From Rhodobacter capsulatus (lineage in GTDB: Bacteria; Pseudomonadota; Alphaproteobacteria; Rhodobacterales; Rhodobacteraceae), in the NCBI RefSeq assembly GCF_005144475.1, contig NZ_SWJZ01000007.1:1-64000 (forward strand): a stretch of DNA of 64,000 nt. Reading direction: 5' to 3'. The notes below the pieces were generated by a model that made no database searches, was not told the origin of the DNA, and saw nothing but the letters and a program-made list of their open reading frames with translations. The stretch's first letter is position 1. Each line of letters begins with the position of its first letter. The position numbers and the translations under genes were made by a program. Below, in pieces: positions 38,053-46,922 of the stretch.

Positions 38053-39582
38053 ATGCGGCGGTATGGTTGGTGGGTGGCGGCGACGGCGGTCGCGGCCACG
38101 TTGGGCGGTTCGGCTGCCCTGGCAGAGATGGAAATCAACGGTCCGGCCGACGTGCCGCCCCCGTCCTACAAGGGGCGGCAATATGTCGACAGCGCGGGCT
38201 GTGTCTTCGTGCGGGCGGGCTATGGCGGCACGGTGACCTGGGTGCCGCGGGTCGATCGGACGAAGAAGCAGCTTTGCGGCTACCAGCCCAGCCTGCCGCA
38301 GGGCGCGCCGGTGGCCGAGGTCGCGACGGCCCCGGCCAAATCCGCGCCGCCGGTGGCCGTTGCCGCCGCGCCTGCTCCGGCCCCCGCACATGCCGCCCGG
38401 CCCGCCCGATCGCCCTTTGCGCCGACGCCCTTCGTCGGCAAGCCGATGGAGACCATCGCCACCACCGAGACCCCACCGCGCATCGGTCTTGGTGCTGCCG
38501 CCGCGAAACCCCTGCCCGCCGCGCCGGTCCGGGTGGCCGCCGCGCCGCAAAGCCCGGTCACGCCGCCCGTCGCGATCGCAGCGCCCGCGCGCGCGGGTTA
38601 TGTCTCGCCCTATGCGCTGAACGGCGGCTTCGAGGCTCCGGTGGCCGCGGTGGCCGCCGCGACCCCGGGCCGGGGCAGCGTGCGCTATCACAACACCCTT
38701 CCCGTGCCGGTCCGGATCACCGGCACCGAGACGGTGGCGGCCTCTGCAACCGCCTGCCCCGCGGGGATGGCCACGGCGCAGCGCTACCTGCTGTCGGACG
38801 GCCGGTCCGTGGTGCGCTGCGGCGGCGCGGCCGAAAATCCGGTCGCGTTCATCAATGCCGCGGCGGTGCCCGGTCTGGTCGTGACCTCGGCGGCGATGCC
38901 CGGTGGCGCCGGCGCCGCGGGGGCGCAGGCGACCCCGCAACAGGCCTATGCCGCGGCCAGCCCCTATGCGCTGGGCGGCGGCGTCGCGCCGATGACCGCG
39001 CGGCTGGGCTCGAGCGGGACATCCGTCGGGCCGGTGGTGGTGCGCGCGCCTTCGGGGCACAGCACGCTGGCGCCGATCGCGGTGGAAACGACGGTCGGGC
39101 CGACCGGTTATGCCCCGGCCTTCGAGGACGGGCGGCTCAATCCGTTCCGCGGTCCGCGCACCGCGATGGGCGATGCCGAACAGGGCGTGCTCTGGACGAA
39201 CGAGGTTCCCTCGCGCCGGATCACCGACCGCACCCCCGCCCGCAAGCGCATCGTTCCGGCCGAGCCGGTCTTCGTCCCCGCCCCGGCCTATGCCGCGCCC
39301 TATGTCCTGCCCGATGCGGCCGCCCCGATGCGGGTGTCGTCGAAATCGGCGCCGCCCGCCGCCGCCGCGCCCGCCGCGCCGCGCTACGTGCAGGTGGGCA
39401 GCTTTGCCGTGGCCGAAAATGCCGCCGCCGCCAAGGCGCGTCTGGCCGCGGCCGGTCTGCCGGTGTCCTCGGCGCAGACCCGGCGCGGTCTGACGGTGGT
39501 TCTGGCCGGTCCCTTCGCCGATGCGCGGCAGGCGCTGGCCACGGTCCGCACTGCGGGCTTTGCCGAGGTGATCCTGCGCTGA
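38053..39582 (+). CDS. SPOR-domain protein, exported
   Basis: This is a 509-residue exported protein. A signal peptide (about 1-24, ending ALA-E) is followed by a short Cys-containing domain (Cys50 and Cys76), then long Ala/Pro-rich low-complexity stretches (about 95-220 and 430-455), and a C-terminal SPOR domain (about 437-509, starting YVQVGSFAVAENA). SPOR domains bind denuded peptidoglycan at division sites, so a septal role is inferred. The central part shows no known domain. A terminator-like hairpin follows. Confidence 0.85.
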   Translation: MRRYGWWVAATAVAATLGGSAALAEMEINGPADVPPPSYKGRQYVDSAGCVFVRAGYGGTVTWVPRVDRTKKQLCGYQPSLPQGAPVAEVATAPAKSAPPVAVAAAPAPAPAHAARPARSPFAPTPFVGKPMETIATTETPPRIGLGAAAAKPLPAAPVRVAAAPQSPVTPPVAIAAPARAGYVSPYALNGGFEAPVAAVAAATPGRGSVRYHNTLPVPVRITGTETVAASATACPAGMATAQRYLLSDGRSVVRCGGAAENPVAFINAAAVPGLVVTSAAMPGGAGAAGAQATPQQAYAAASPYALGGGVAPMTARLGSSGTSVGPVVVRAPSGHSTLAPIAVETTVGPTGYAPAFEDGRLNPFRGPRTAMGDAEQGVLWTNEVPSRRITDRTPARKRIVPAEPVFVPAPAYAAPYVLPDAAAPMRVSSKSAPPAAAAPAAPRYVQVGSFAVAENAAAAKARLAAAGLPVSSAQTRRGLTVVLAGPFADARQALATVRTAGFAEVILR

Positions 39583-39603
39583 CCCGATCCCGCACCGGGA
39601 TCA

Positions 39604-39628
39604 GGGGCGGTCCTCGGGCCGCCCTTTT
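39604..39628 (+). terminator. intrinsic terminator of SPOR-domain gene
   Basis: GGGCGG pairs with CCGCCC around TCCTCGGG and is followed by TTTT at 39625-39628, which fits a rho-independent terminator 22 bp after the SPOR gene stop. Another small hairpin (GATCCCG/CGGGATC) precedes it. Confidence 0.7.
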
Positions 39629-39652
39629 GCGTCTCGGGAACCGATCCTGCGT

Positions 39653-40678
39653 TCAGGAACAGATGTCCTTCAGCGCCAGCCATTGATCGTCGGCCAGCAC
39701 CGGCTCGGGCGCGGGGGCGCCGCGGAACGGATCGGCCTCGATCAGACCCAGCGCCGCCTCGCCGGTCGGGTCGATCGCATAGGCATAGGGCGTCGAGGAC
39801 ACGCCCGTCGCGCGGAAGGCTTCGAGCAGGGTTTCCGTCTGCGCCTCGCCATGGGCGATTGCGGGCGGATGCGACAGCACCACCTCGCCATAGCCGCGCA
39901 GCCGGTCTGCGGGCAGATCCCCGGTCGTCAGCAGCGTCAGCGCCGCGCCGCTGCCCGCCCAGGCCAGCGCCGCATGCAGCGGGTTTTCCGCCGCCTGCGC
40001 CTGCTGCGCCGAGAGGATCGCCCCCGCCGCCACCTCGGGCGTGTCGGGGCCGGTCAGCGTGTCGGTGCCCAGCGCCACCACCCCGCCGGGCAGGATCCGC
40101 GCCCCGGTCAGCCCGCGCGGCAGCACCGCGATTTCGGAAATGCCCTGCAACCGCGCCGCCAGCGCCTCCAGCGCGGCATCGCCCTCGGTCGAATGGCAGG
40201 CGACGCCGGTCGAGCGTTCCAGATCCCGCAGCACGATCCGGCCGATGTCGGTGCGCTTGGCGGTCGGAACGACCCGGGCCGCCTGATCGACCAGCGCCCC
40301 GGGCAGCCAGAGCAGCGCCCCAAGCGCCAGCCCGACCAGAGACAGGCTCCAGCCGATCCGCCGCAGCCGCCCCGGATGCGGGCGCCGGGCTTCGATCACC
40401 GCCTGCACCTTCTCGATCGCCTCGACCATCAGCTCGTCGCCGATTTCAAGCTCTTCGCCCGGTTCCTCCGAGGCGCCGTAAACCGCGGGCTTCGCCCCCG
40501 GATTGCGCCGGATCAGCGCCGCCAGCGACCAATGCGCCACCGCCCGGTCGGAAAGGTTGTCGCGGATCACCAGTGTCGCATCGCCCAGCGACAGCAGCAC
40601 CAGCCGCCGCTGTGCCTGCGGCGTGTCCCGCCACAGGCCCTGCGCGGTCAGCATTTCATATTGCGGCAGCGCGGTCAT
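39653..40678 (-). CDS. membrane protein resembling an inactive M48 peptidase
   Basis: This is a 341-residue protein with a cytosolic N-terminal part, one membrane helix (about 108-130) and a C-terminal part of about 210 residues. The segment around ILPGGVVALGTDTLTG (195-210) followed by EVAAGAILSAQQAQ resembles the M48 peptidase pattern (LPGG, then a helix that ends in HExxH), but the zinc motif is absent: SAQQAQ is where HExxH should be. Identification as a degenerate M48 relative is inference. The start at 40678 is the ATG before the conserved-looking MTALPQYEML. It stands alone. Confidence 0.6.
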   Translation of the reverse strand: MTALPQYEMLTAQGLWRDTPQAQRRLVLLSLGDATLVIRDNLSDRAVAHWSLAALIRRNPGAKPAVYGASEEPGEELEIGDELMVEAIEKVQAVIEARRPHPGRLRRIGWSLSLVGLALGALLWLPGALVDQAARVVPTAKRTDIGRIVLRDLERSTGVACHSTEGDAALEALAARLQGISEIAVLPRGLTGARILPGGVVALGTDTLTGPDTPEVAAGAILSAQQAQAAENPLHAALAWAGSGAALTLLTTGDLPADRLRGYGEVVLSHPPAIAHGEAQTETLLEAFRATGVSSTPYAYAIDPTGEAALGLIEADPFRGAPAPEPVLADDQWLALKDICS

Positions 40679-40884
40679 CTTCGCTTCGACTATGGCTGGG
40701 GGCCCTCGGACCCGGTCCCGCAAAGAATAGCGAAAGGGGCCCCGGGGTCAATTGCGTGATTCGTCATCCCGGCCGGGCCGCAACCTGTCGTTTTCGGGCC
40801 GAATGTCGCTCTCGGTGTCGGGATTGGACGCGCCAGGCCGCCCCGGGCCGGTCACAGCTTGGGCAGGGACAGGGAGCAGCCGCA

Positions 40885-41796
40885 ATGACGGACAAGAACC
40901 ACACCGCGCAGGCCGCGGCGGCGATATCGGCCTATGCGCTGATCATCGGCTTCACCGACAATTACGTGCGCGTCATCGCCTCGGAAATCGGGCTGTGGCA
41001 GTTCCATCTGACGCGCTCGCTGATGGTGGCGGGGCTGCTTGTGCTGGCGGTGCCGCTGTTCCGGCTGGATCTGCGGCCGCGCAACTTTCGCGCCGTCGCC
41101 GCGCGCTCGGTCGTGCATGGGGTGGCGATGCTGTGCTACTTCGGCAGCCTTGGTTTTCTGCCGGTGCCGCAGGTGGCGGCGGGGCTTTTCACCGCGCCGA
41201 TCTTCGTTTTGCTGATCACCCGCTTCGTCTATGGCGAGCGCATCGGTCTGGTCCGCATCCTGGCCGTGGCGGTGGGCTTTGCGGGCATCCTGCTGGTCCT
41301 TGGCCCCGAGGCGGCGCGGATCGGCCCCGCCGCCGCTATCCCGGTGCTGGGCGGCGCGCTTTACGCGCTGGGCAATATCGCCACGCAGCGCTGGTGCCCG
41401 GGCGAGGGGGCGGTGACGCTGACGGCCGGGTTCTTTGCCATGCTGGGGGTGCTGGGCGCCTGCGGGCTGGGGGTGCTGACGCTGTTCCCGGGCCTCGGCG
41501 CGGCGGTGGGCGAGGGGCCCTTGACCTTCATCCTGCGCGGGCCGGCTCTGCCCTCGGGCACGGTGCTGTTCTGGGTCTTCGCGCAGGCTTTGGGCTCGCT
41601 CGTTGCGGTCAGCCTGATGGTCCGGGGCTATCAGCTGACCGATGCCACCCGCGCCGCCGTCTTCGAATATGTCGTGCTGCCCGCCGCGGCGCTTTGGGGC
41701 TTTCTGCTCTGGGACGAGGTGCCCGGTCTGCGCGAATGGGCCGGGATGGGGCTGATCTGGCTGGCGGGGCTCGCGATTGTGGCGCGCGGGCGCTAA
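40885..41796 (+). CDS. EamA/DMT-family transporter
   Basis: This is a 303-residue membrane protein with about ten hydrophobic helices in two EamA repeats. It resembles the S-adenosylmethionine/RarD-like branch by its length and the FTDNYVRVIASEIGLWQFH motif. The start at 40885 follows AGGGAG. It lies 9 bp before the sulfotransferase gene on the same strand and may be co-transcribed. The substrate is unknown. Confidence 0.88.
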   Translation: MTDKNHTAQAAAAISAYALIIGFTDNYVRVIASEIGLWQFHLTRSLMVAGLLVLAVPLFRLDLRPRNFRAVAARSVVHGVAMLCYFGSLGFLPVPQVAAGLFTAPIFVLLITRFVYGERIGLVRILAVAVGFAGILLVLGPEAARIGPAAAIPVLGGALYALGNIATQRWCPGEGAVTLTAGFFAMLGVLGACGLGVLTLFPGLGAAVGEGPLTFILRGPALPSGTVLFWVFAQALGSLVAVSLMVRGYQLTDATRAAVFEYVVLPAAALWGFLLWDEVPGLREWAGMGLIWLAGLAIVARGR

Positions 41797-41805
41797 TCTG
41801 CCCGC

Positions 41806-42453
41806 ATGATCGTATCCCCGGGCCGTCGCTTCATCTTTGTCCATATCCCGAAGACCGGGGGCACGGCGCTGGCGCTGGCGCTCGAGGCGCGGGCGATGGC
41901 CGATGACATTCTGGTGGGCGACACGCCGAAGGCGCGGCGGCGCAAGGCCCGGCTGGCGGGGGTGACGACGGCGGGGCGGCTGTGGAAACATGCGACGCTG
42001 GCCGACGGGATCGGGCTTTATACCGAGGCGCAGGCGCGGGACTGGTTCACCTTTGCCCTGGTGCGCAACCCCTGGGACCGCATGGTCAGCTATTACCACT
42101 GGCTGCGGGGGCAACGCTTTGCCCATCCGGCGGTGACCTTGGCGCAAGGGCTGGATTTCGCGGGCTTCGTCACCCATCCGCAGACCGCCGCCTCGATCGC
42201 GGCAACGCCCTATGGCAGCTACCTGCGGCTGGCGGACGGGACCGAGGCCGCCCGTGCCTATTTGCGGCTGGAACATCTGGAGGAAGACGGCGCGGTGCTT
42301 GAAGCGCATCTTGGCTTCAAGCTCTTCCCGCTGGCCCGCGCCAATGCCTCGGACCGGCGGGCGGATTGGCGCTTTTATTACGACGACCGAACCGCCGAGG
42401 CGGTGGCCCGCATCGCCGCCGCCGATATCGCCCGCTTCGGCTATGCGTTCTGA
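41806..42453 (+). CDS. sulfotransferase-family protein
   Basis: This is a 215-residue protein of the sulfotransferase-2-like family. The PAPS-binding P-loop is FVHIPKTGGTAL (residues about 10-21), and the second phosphate-binding motif is FALVRNPWDRMVSYYHW (about 83-99). It should transfer sulfate from PAPS to a carbohydrate or other hydroxyl, though the acceptor is unknown. It lacks a signal peptide. Its end converges on the ABC permease gene with 11 bp between. Confidence 0.85.
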   Translation: MIVSPGRRFIFVHIPKTGGTALALALEARAMADDILVGDTPKARRRKARLAGVTTAGRLWKHATLADGIGLYTEAQARDWFTFALVRNPWDRMVSYYHWLRGQRFAHPAVTLAQGLDFAGFVTHPQTAASIAATPYGSYLRLADGTEAARAYLRLEHLEEDGAVLEAHLGFKLFPLARANASDRRADWRFYYDDRTAEAVARIAAADIARFGYAF

Positions 42454-42464
42454 TCGCGTTCGGC

Positions 42465-43253
42465 TCAGTCCCGCTCGGGGGCGCCGCGCTGCCGCAGATG
42501 CGCCTCGAGCTTGCGCAGCAGCAGCGACAGGGTGACGGTCATCGCCAGATAGATCAGCGCGACGACGTTGTAGGTCTCGAGATAGCGGAAATTCCCCGCC
42601 GCGGTGACCTTGCCCAGTTGCGTGATATCGGCCACGCCCAGCACCGAGACGAGCGAGCTGTCCTTCACCATCGCCACGAAATCATTGCCCAAAGGCGGCA
42701 GCACGGTGCGGAAGGCCTGCGGAAAGACGATCAGCCGGAACCGCAGCCAGCCGCCCAGACCCAGCGCCTTGGCCGCCTCGATCTGGCCCCGCTCGACCGA
42801 GATCAGCCCGGCGCGGAACACCTCGGCCAGAAAGGCGGCATAGGCGAGGATCAGCGCCAGCACCGCCCGGGCCAAAAGCGGAAAATCCCGCGCCGAGACC
42901 TCGGGCAGCCCCAGCGCATTCCAGCCCGCCACCAGCGCGGGCACCAGCGCGAAGGCGACGTAAAGCAGCAAAACGATGATCGGCACGCCGCGGATCACCT
43001 CGGTGTAAAACCGCGCCAGCTGCCGCCAGATCAGATGCTGCGACAGCGAGGCGATGGCAAGCACAAGCCCCAGCACCAGCGCGCCCACAAAGGACACAAG
43101 CGTCACGAAAACCGTGATGCCGATGCCCTTCGACAGGGTGGCGAAGATCTTTGCATGCAGCGGATCGGCGGCGACCGCACCGCCCAGCCCAAGGGCGGCG
43201 ACGCCGAGCGCCACCAGCCACCAGGGGAAATCGCGGTCGGGATGAGACCTCAT
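42465..43253 (-). CDS. polar amino-acid ABC transporter permease
   Basis: This is a 262-residue inner-membrane permease of the HisM/GlnP family with about five to six helices. The permease signature region (EAAKALGLGGWLRFRLIVFPQ) is near residue 165-190, and KDSSLVSVLGVADIT follows. It overlaps the binding-protein gene by four bases (ATGA at 43250-43253). No ATPase gene adjoins it; the downstream neighbour is a convergent sulfotransferase. Confidence 0.93.
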   Translation of the reverse strand: MRSHPDRDFPWWLVALGVAALGLGGAVAADPLHAKIFATLSKGIGITVFVTLVSFVGALVLGLVLAIASLSQHLIWRQLARFYTEVIRGVPIIVLLLYVAFALVPALVAGWNALGLPEVSARDFPLLARAVLALILAYAAFLAEVFRAGLISVERGQIEAAKALGLGGWLRFRLIVFPQAFRTVLPPLGNDFVAMVKDSSLVSVLGVADITQLGKVTAAGNFRYLETYNVVALIYLAMTVTLSLLLRKLEAHLRQRGAPERD

Positions 43254-44026
43254 TCCCCCATCTTGTAATCAAGGAACCATTTCTTGTTCAGCGCCGCGAT
43301 CGTGCCATCGGCCTTCATCTCGGCGATGGCCGCATTGACCGGCGCCACCAGGTCGGAGCCCTTCGGGAAGATGAAGCCGAAATCCTCGGCGCCCAGTTTC
43401 TCGCCGACGATCTTCAAGGCGCCGTCCGAGGCCTTGGCATAGCCCTCGCCCGCGGTGGAATCGGTCAGCACAAGATCGACATCGCCGCCGCGCAGCGCCT
43501 CGACCCCCGCGCCGAACGTCTCGAACATCTTGATGCGGGGATTGGCCTCGTTGCCATCCAGCAGCTCATAGACGCCGACGTAAAACGGCGTCGTCCCCGG
43601 TTGCGCCGCCATCAGCAGATCGGGATTGGCGGCAAAACTCTTGCCATCGCTGAAGCGGGTCTCGTCGCCGCGCACCAGCATGATCATTTCGGATCGCATG
43701 TAGGGATCCGAGAAATCGACCGCGGTCTTGCGGTCGTCGCGGATGGTGATGCCGGTCATGCCGATGTCATATTGCCCGGCGGATACCCCCGGGATCATCG
43801 CATCCCAGCTCGAATGTTCATAGGCGACGGTCATGTGCAGCCGCTTCGCCATCTCGGCCATGGCGTCATATTCCCAGCCGACATGGGCGCCCGCGGCATC
43901 GACGAATTGCAACGGCGGATAGGCGTCCTCGGTCACCACGGTGACGGTGCGCCCCGCCAGATCGGGCAGGTCGGCCAAGGCGGGGGCGGCGGCCAGCAGG
44001 GCGGCGGCAAGCAGGGGCAGTTTCAT
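43250..44026 (-). CDS. amino-acid ABC transporter substrate-binding protein
   Basis: This is a 258-residue periplasmic binding protein with a cleavable signal (about 1-18, AAAPALA-D). The SBP-bac-3 fold is shown by YPPLQFVDAAGAHVGWEYD and GMTGITIRDDRKTAVDFSDPYM. The ligand is probably a polar or branched amino acid but cannot be named. It is first in a coupled two-gene unit with the permease. Confidence 0.93.
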   Translation of the reverse strand: MKLPLLAAALLAAAPALADLPDLAGRTVTVVTEDAYPPLQFVDAAGAHVGWEYDAMAEMAKRLHMTVAYEHSSWDAMIPGVSAGQYDIGMTGITIRDDRKTAVDFSDPYMRSEMIMLVRGDETRFSDGKSFAANPDLLMAAQPGTTPFYVGVYELLDGNEANPRIKMFETFGAGVEALRGGDVDLVLTDSTAGEGYAKASDGALKIVGEKLGAEDFGFIFPKGSDLVAPVNAAIAEMKADGTIAALNKKWFLDYKMGE

Positions 44027-44086
44027 CGGAACGCTCCGGTTGAGGGGTCGGTTCACGCTATTCCCGGGGGCGGGGGCTGTCCAGTC

Positions 44087-45115
44087 TCAGCCGCCGCAGA
44101 CCGGGCAGGCGGGATCGCGCTTGACCTCGATGGTGCGGTTTTCGCCGTGAAGCGCGTCGATCAGCTGCAATTTGCCGCGCAGGGGGGTGCCCGCCCCGGT
44201 GATCTCCTTGATCGCCTCGGCCGCCATCATCGTGCCCAGAATGCCGGGCAGGGCTGCCATCACGCCGCCCTCGGCGCAAGTGGGGGCAAGGCCGGGGGCG
44301 GGGGCTTTCGGGAACAGGCAGGCCAGACAGGGGCCGCCGCTGGCGGGGTGATAGAGGCTGATCTGCCCCTCCCATTGCGAGATCGCGGCGGAAATCAGCG
44401 GCTTGGCAACCGTGACACAGGCGCGGTTAACCAGCTGCCGGGTCTCGAAATCGTCGCAGCCATCGAGCACCAGATCATAATCCGCGATCAGCTCCGCGGC
44501 GATGTCTTCGGTCAGGCGGCGGTGATAGGGTTTGACGGTGATGAAGGGGTTCAGCGCTTTCAGCGCCGCCTCGGCCGCGAAGACCTTCGGCTTGCCGATG
44601 TCATCGTCGCGAAACAGCACCTGCCGCTGCAGGTTCGAATTGGAGACCGTGTCGTGGTCGATCACGCCCAGCGTGCCGACGCCCGCGGCACTCAGGTAAA
44701 GCAGCGCGGGCGATCCAAGCCCGCCCGCCCCCACCACCAGCACCCGCGCCGATTTCAGCCGCCGCTGCCCGGTGCCGCCGATCTCGCGCAACAGCATGTG
44801 GCGGGAATAGCGCCCCAGTTCGGCCCTGGAAAACGGGCCTTCGGCGGGGGCATCGGGCGTCACCGCGCGGGCGCGCAGCCGCGCCAGCCCCCAGCGATAG
44901 GCCTGCACCAGCGCGGCCACGACCCCAAGGCCGATCCAGCCGGGCAGAGAGCCGCCGATCAGCGCCGGAAGCGGATGGCCGGGGCCGGGAAAGAGCAGAT
45001 GCACCAGCACGAAGGCGCCCCAGAGGATTGCGAGCGTGCCCCAGACCAGCCCGGCAGGGGCGCGCAGTTTCCAGCCAAGGGCGGCGATCACCGCCAGAAG
45101 GATCAGCCCGGTCAT
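44087..45115 (-). CDS. membrane-anchored MoeB/ThiF/HesA-like adenylyltransferase
   Basis: This is a 342-residue protein with three predicted membrane helices in its first 80 residues, then a MoeB/ThiF-type E1-like domain. The ATP-binding GAGGLGSPALLYL motif and DHDTVSNSNLQRQ are clear. Zinc-binding CxxC pairs are in PCLACLFP and PACPVCGG at the C-terminus, and APTCAEGGVMAALPG marks the active-site region. It should adenylate the C-terminal Gly of a sulfur-carrier protein (MoaD or ThiS). It starts 3 bp after dut. The membrane anchor is unusual for the family. Confidence 0.85.
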   Translation of the reverse strand: MTGLILLAVIAALGWKLRAPAGLVWGTLAILWGAFVLVHLLFPGPGHPLPALIGGSLPGWIGLGVVAALVQAYRWGLARLRARAVTPDAPAEGPFSRAELGRYSRHMLLREIGGTGQRRLKSARVLVVGAGGLGSPALLYLSAAGVGTLGVIDHDTVSNSNLQRQVLFRDDDIGKPKVFAAEAALKALNPFITVKPYHRRLTEDIAAELIADYDLVLDGCDDFETRQLVNRACVTVAKPLISAAISQWEGQISLYHPASGGPCLACLFPKAPAPGLAPTCAEGGVMAALPGILGTMMAAEAIKEITGAGTPLRGKLQLIDALHGENRTIEVKRDPACPVCGG

Positions 45116-45118
45116 CGC

Positions 45119-45586
45119 TCAACCCTTGCCGGTGGAACCAAAGCCGCCTGCACCGCGCGCGGTCTCGCCCAGATCCGCGGCGGGCTCGTAGCGGGCCTGC
45201 ACGACGGGGGCGATGATCGCCTGCGCCACCCGCTCGCCGTGGCGGATCGTATAGGCCTCGGCGCCGAAATTGATCATCAAGACGCCCAGCGGGCCGCGGT
45301 AATCGCTGTCGATGGTGCCCGGCGCGTTCGGCATCCCCAGCCCGTGCTTGAAGGCCAGCCCGGACCGCGGCCGGATCTGCATTTCGAACCCGTCAGGGAT
45401 GGCAACGCGTAGCCCGGTCGGCACGATCGCCCGCCCCATCGGCGCCAGCACCAGCCCGGCCGCGCGGATTTCGGGGGGCAGATTGGCGCGAATGTCCGCC
45501 CCGGCGGCGCCATGGGTTTCATAAGCGGGCAGCGCCACCTCGGGATCGGCCCAGTCCTCGCGCAGCACCTTGATGATCGGCGTCAT
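45119..45586 (-). CDS. dut: dUTP diphosphatase
   Basis: This is a 155-residue trimeric dUTPase converting dUTP to dUMP and keeping uracil out of DNA. Motifs seen in order: HGAAGADIRA, PRSGLAFKHGLGMPNAPGTID, DYRGPLGVLMIN, GERVAQAIIAPV and the C-terminal RGAGGFGSTG. The start at 45586 gives the usual N-terminus. It lies 3 bp before the MoeB-like gene. A long hairpin lies between it and coaBC. Confidence 0.97.
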   Translation of the reverse strand: MTPIIKVLREDWADPEVALPAYETHGAAGADIRANLPPEIRAAGLVLAPMGRAIVPTGLRVAIPDGFEMQIRPRSGLAFKHGLGMPNAPGTIDSDYRGPLGVLMINFGAEAYTIRHGERVAQAIIAPVVQARYEPAADLGETARGAGGFGSTGKG

Positions 45587-45609
45587 GCCTGTCCCTTCCG
45601 TTTTCTTTC

Positions 45610-45662
45610 GCGTATTTGGACCAAGAAGAAACGGCATGGGTTTCTTCTTGGCGCAAATACGC
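45610..45662. terminator. long inverted repeat, terminator-like (family copy 2)
   Basis: GCGTATTTGGACCAAGAAGAAAC pairs with GTTTCTTCTTGGCGCAAATACGC around a seven-base centre. It sits between the coaBC stop and the dut start on the minus strand, so it would separate those transcripts. It matches copy 1 at 13365 in layout and most bases. Confidence 0.75.
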
Positions 45663-45674
45663 CCTTTCGCCCTG

Positions 45675-46871
45675 TCAGCTTGCGCCAAGCGCGGTGGCAA
45701 TGCGCAAGGCCAGCCTGCGGGCGACCGCGTCCTTGCCCATCCGCGCCCAAGTCTCGGCGCCGCTCTCGTCGAGGATCGTCACCGCGTTTTCGCTGCCGCC
45801 CATGATGCCGGTGGCCGGGCTGACGTCATTCGCCACGATCCAGTCGCAGCCCTTGCGGGCGCGTTTCGCCGCCGCATGGGCCGTCACATTCTCGGTTTCG
45901 GCGGCAAAGCCCACGACCAGCCGCGGCCGCCCCGCCCCCATCTGCGCGACGCTCGCCAGAATATCCGGGTTCTCGGCAAAACTCAGCGCCGGGGCCTGAC
46001 CCGAGCCGTCCTTCTTCATCTTCTGCAGGCTCGCATTCGCCACCCGCCAATCGGCGACGGCGGCGGCAAAGATCGCCGCCTCGGCGGGCAGGGCGGTCTG
46101 CACGGCCAAAAGCATCTCGCGCGCGGTTTCGACCTTGACCACCTTCACGCCGTCGGGCGGCGGCACGATGGCCGGGCCGGTGACGAAGGTGACATCGGCG
46201 CCCAGATCGCGCAGCGCCGCGGCCAGGGCCGTGCCCTGCGCGCCCGAGGAGCGGTTGGCGATGTAGCGCACCGGGTCGATCGGCTCATGCGTCGGGCCCG
46301 AGGTCACCAGCACATGCCGCCCCTTGAGGGGGCCATCCGTCAACGCGGAGTGAATCGCGGCCAGGATTTCCGCGGGTTCGGCCATCCGGCCCAGCCCGTA
46401 TTCGCCGCAGGCCATGTCGCCTTCGTTCGGGCCGACAGTCAGAACGCCATCGGCCTGCAATTGCTTCAAATTGCGCTGCGTCGCCGGGTGCTGCCACATC
46501 CGCACATTCATCGAGGGCGCGATCAGCACCCGCTTGTCGGTGGCCAGAAGCAGCGTCGAGGCCAGATCGCCCGCCAGCCCCGCCGCCATCTTCGCCATCA
46601 GATCGGCGGTCGCAGGCGCCACCACCACCAGATCGGCCGCGCGGCTGAGCTGGATATGGCCGATCTCGGCCTCGTGGGTCAGATCGAAGAGCGCCATATG
46701 CGCGGCTTCCCCGGCCAGCGAGGAGACCGACAGCGGCGTGACGAATTCCGCCCCGGCTGTCGTCAGAACCGGGGTCACGGCAAAGCCCGCGCCGCGCAGA
46801 AGCCGGATCAGTTCCGGCGTCTTCACCGCCGCAATGCCGCCGCCGATGATCAGCAGAATCCGTTTCGCCAT
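45675..46871 (-). CDS. coaBC: bifunctional phosphopantothenoylcysteine decarboxylase/synthetase
   Basis: This is a 398-residue bifunctional coenzyme A enzyme. The N-terminal CoaC flavoprotein half (about 1-190) shows IGGGIAAVKTPEL, APSMNVRMW and GDMACGEYGLGRM; the C-terminal CoaB half shows VTSGPTHEPIDPVRYIANRSSG and AAAVADW. Together they turn phosphopantothenate plus Cys to phosphopantetheine. It follows chaN on the minus strand with 51 bp between. The start at 46871 follows GGAGGGG. Confidence 0.97.
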   Translation of the reverse strand: MAKRILLIIGGGIAAVKTPELIRLLRGAGFAVTPVLTTAGAEFVTPLSVSSLAGEAAHMALFDLTHEAEIGHIQLSRAADLVVVAPATADLMAKMAAGLAGDLASTLLLATDKRVLIAPSMNVRMWQHPATQRNLKQLQADGVLTVGPNEGDMACGEYGLGRMAEPAEILAAIHSALTDGPLKGRHVLVTSGPTHEPIDPVRYIANRSSGAQGTALAAALRDLGADVTFVTGPAIVPPPDGVKVVKVETAREMLLAVQTALPAEAAIFAAAVADWRVANASLQKMKKDGSGQAPALSFAENPDILASVAQMGAGRPRLVVGFAAETENVTAHAAAKRARKGCDWIVANDVSPATGIMGGSENAVTILDESGAETWARMGKDAVARRLALRIATALGAS

Positions 46872-46922
46872 GCGCCCCTCCGGTTTTGCCAAGCTGTAGG
46901 GCGGGCGGGCGAAGCGCGCAAG

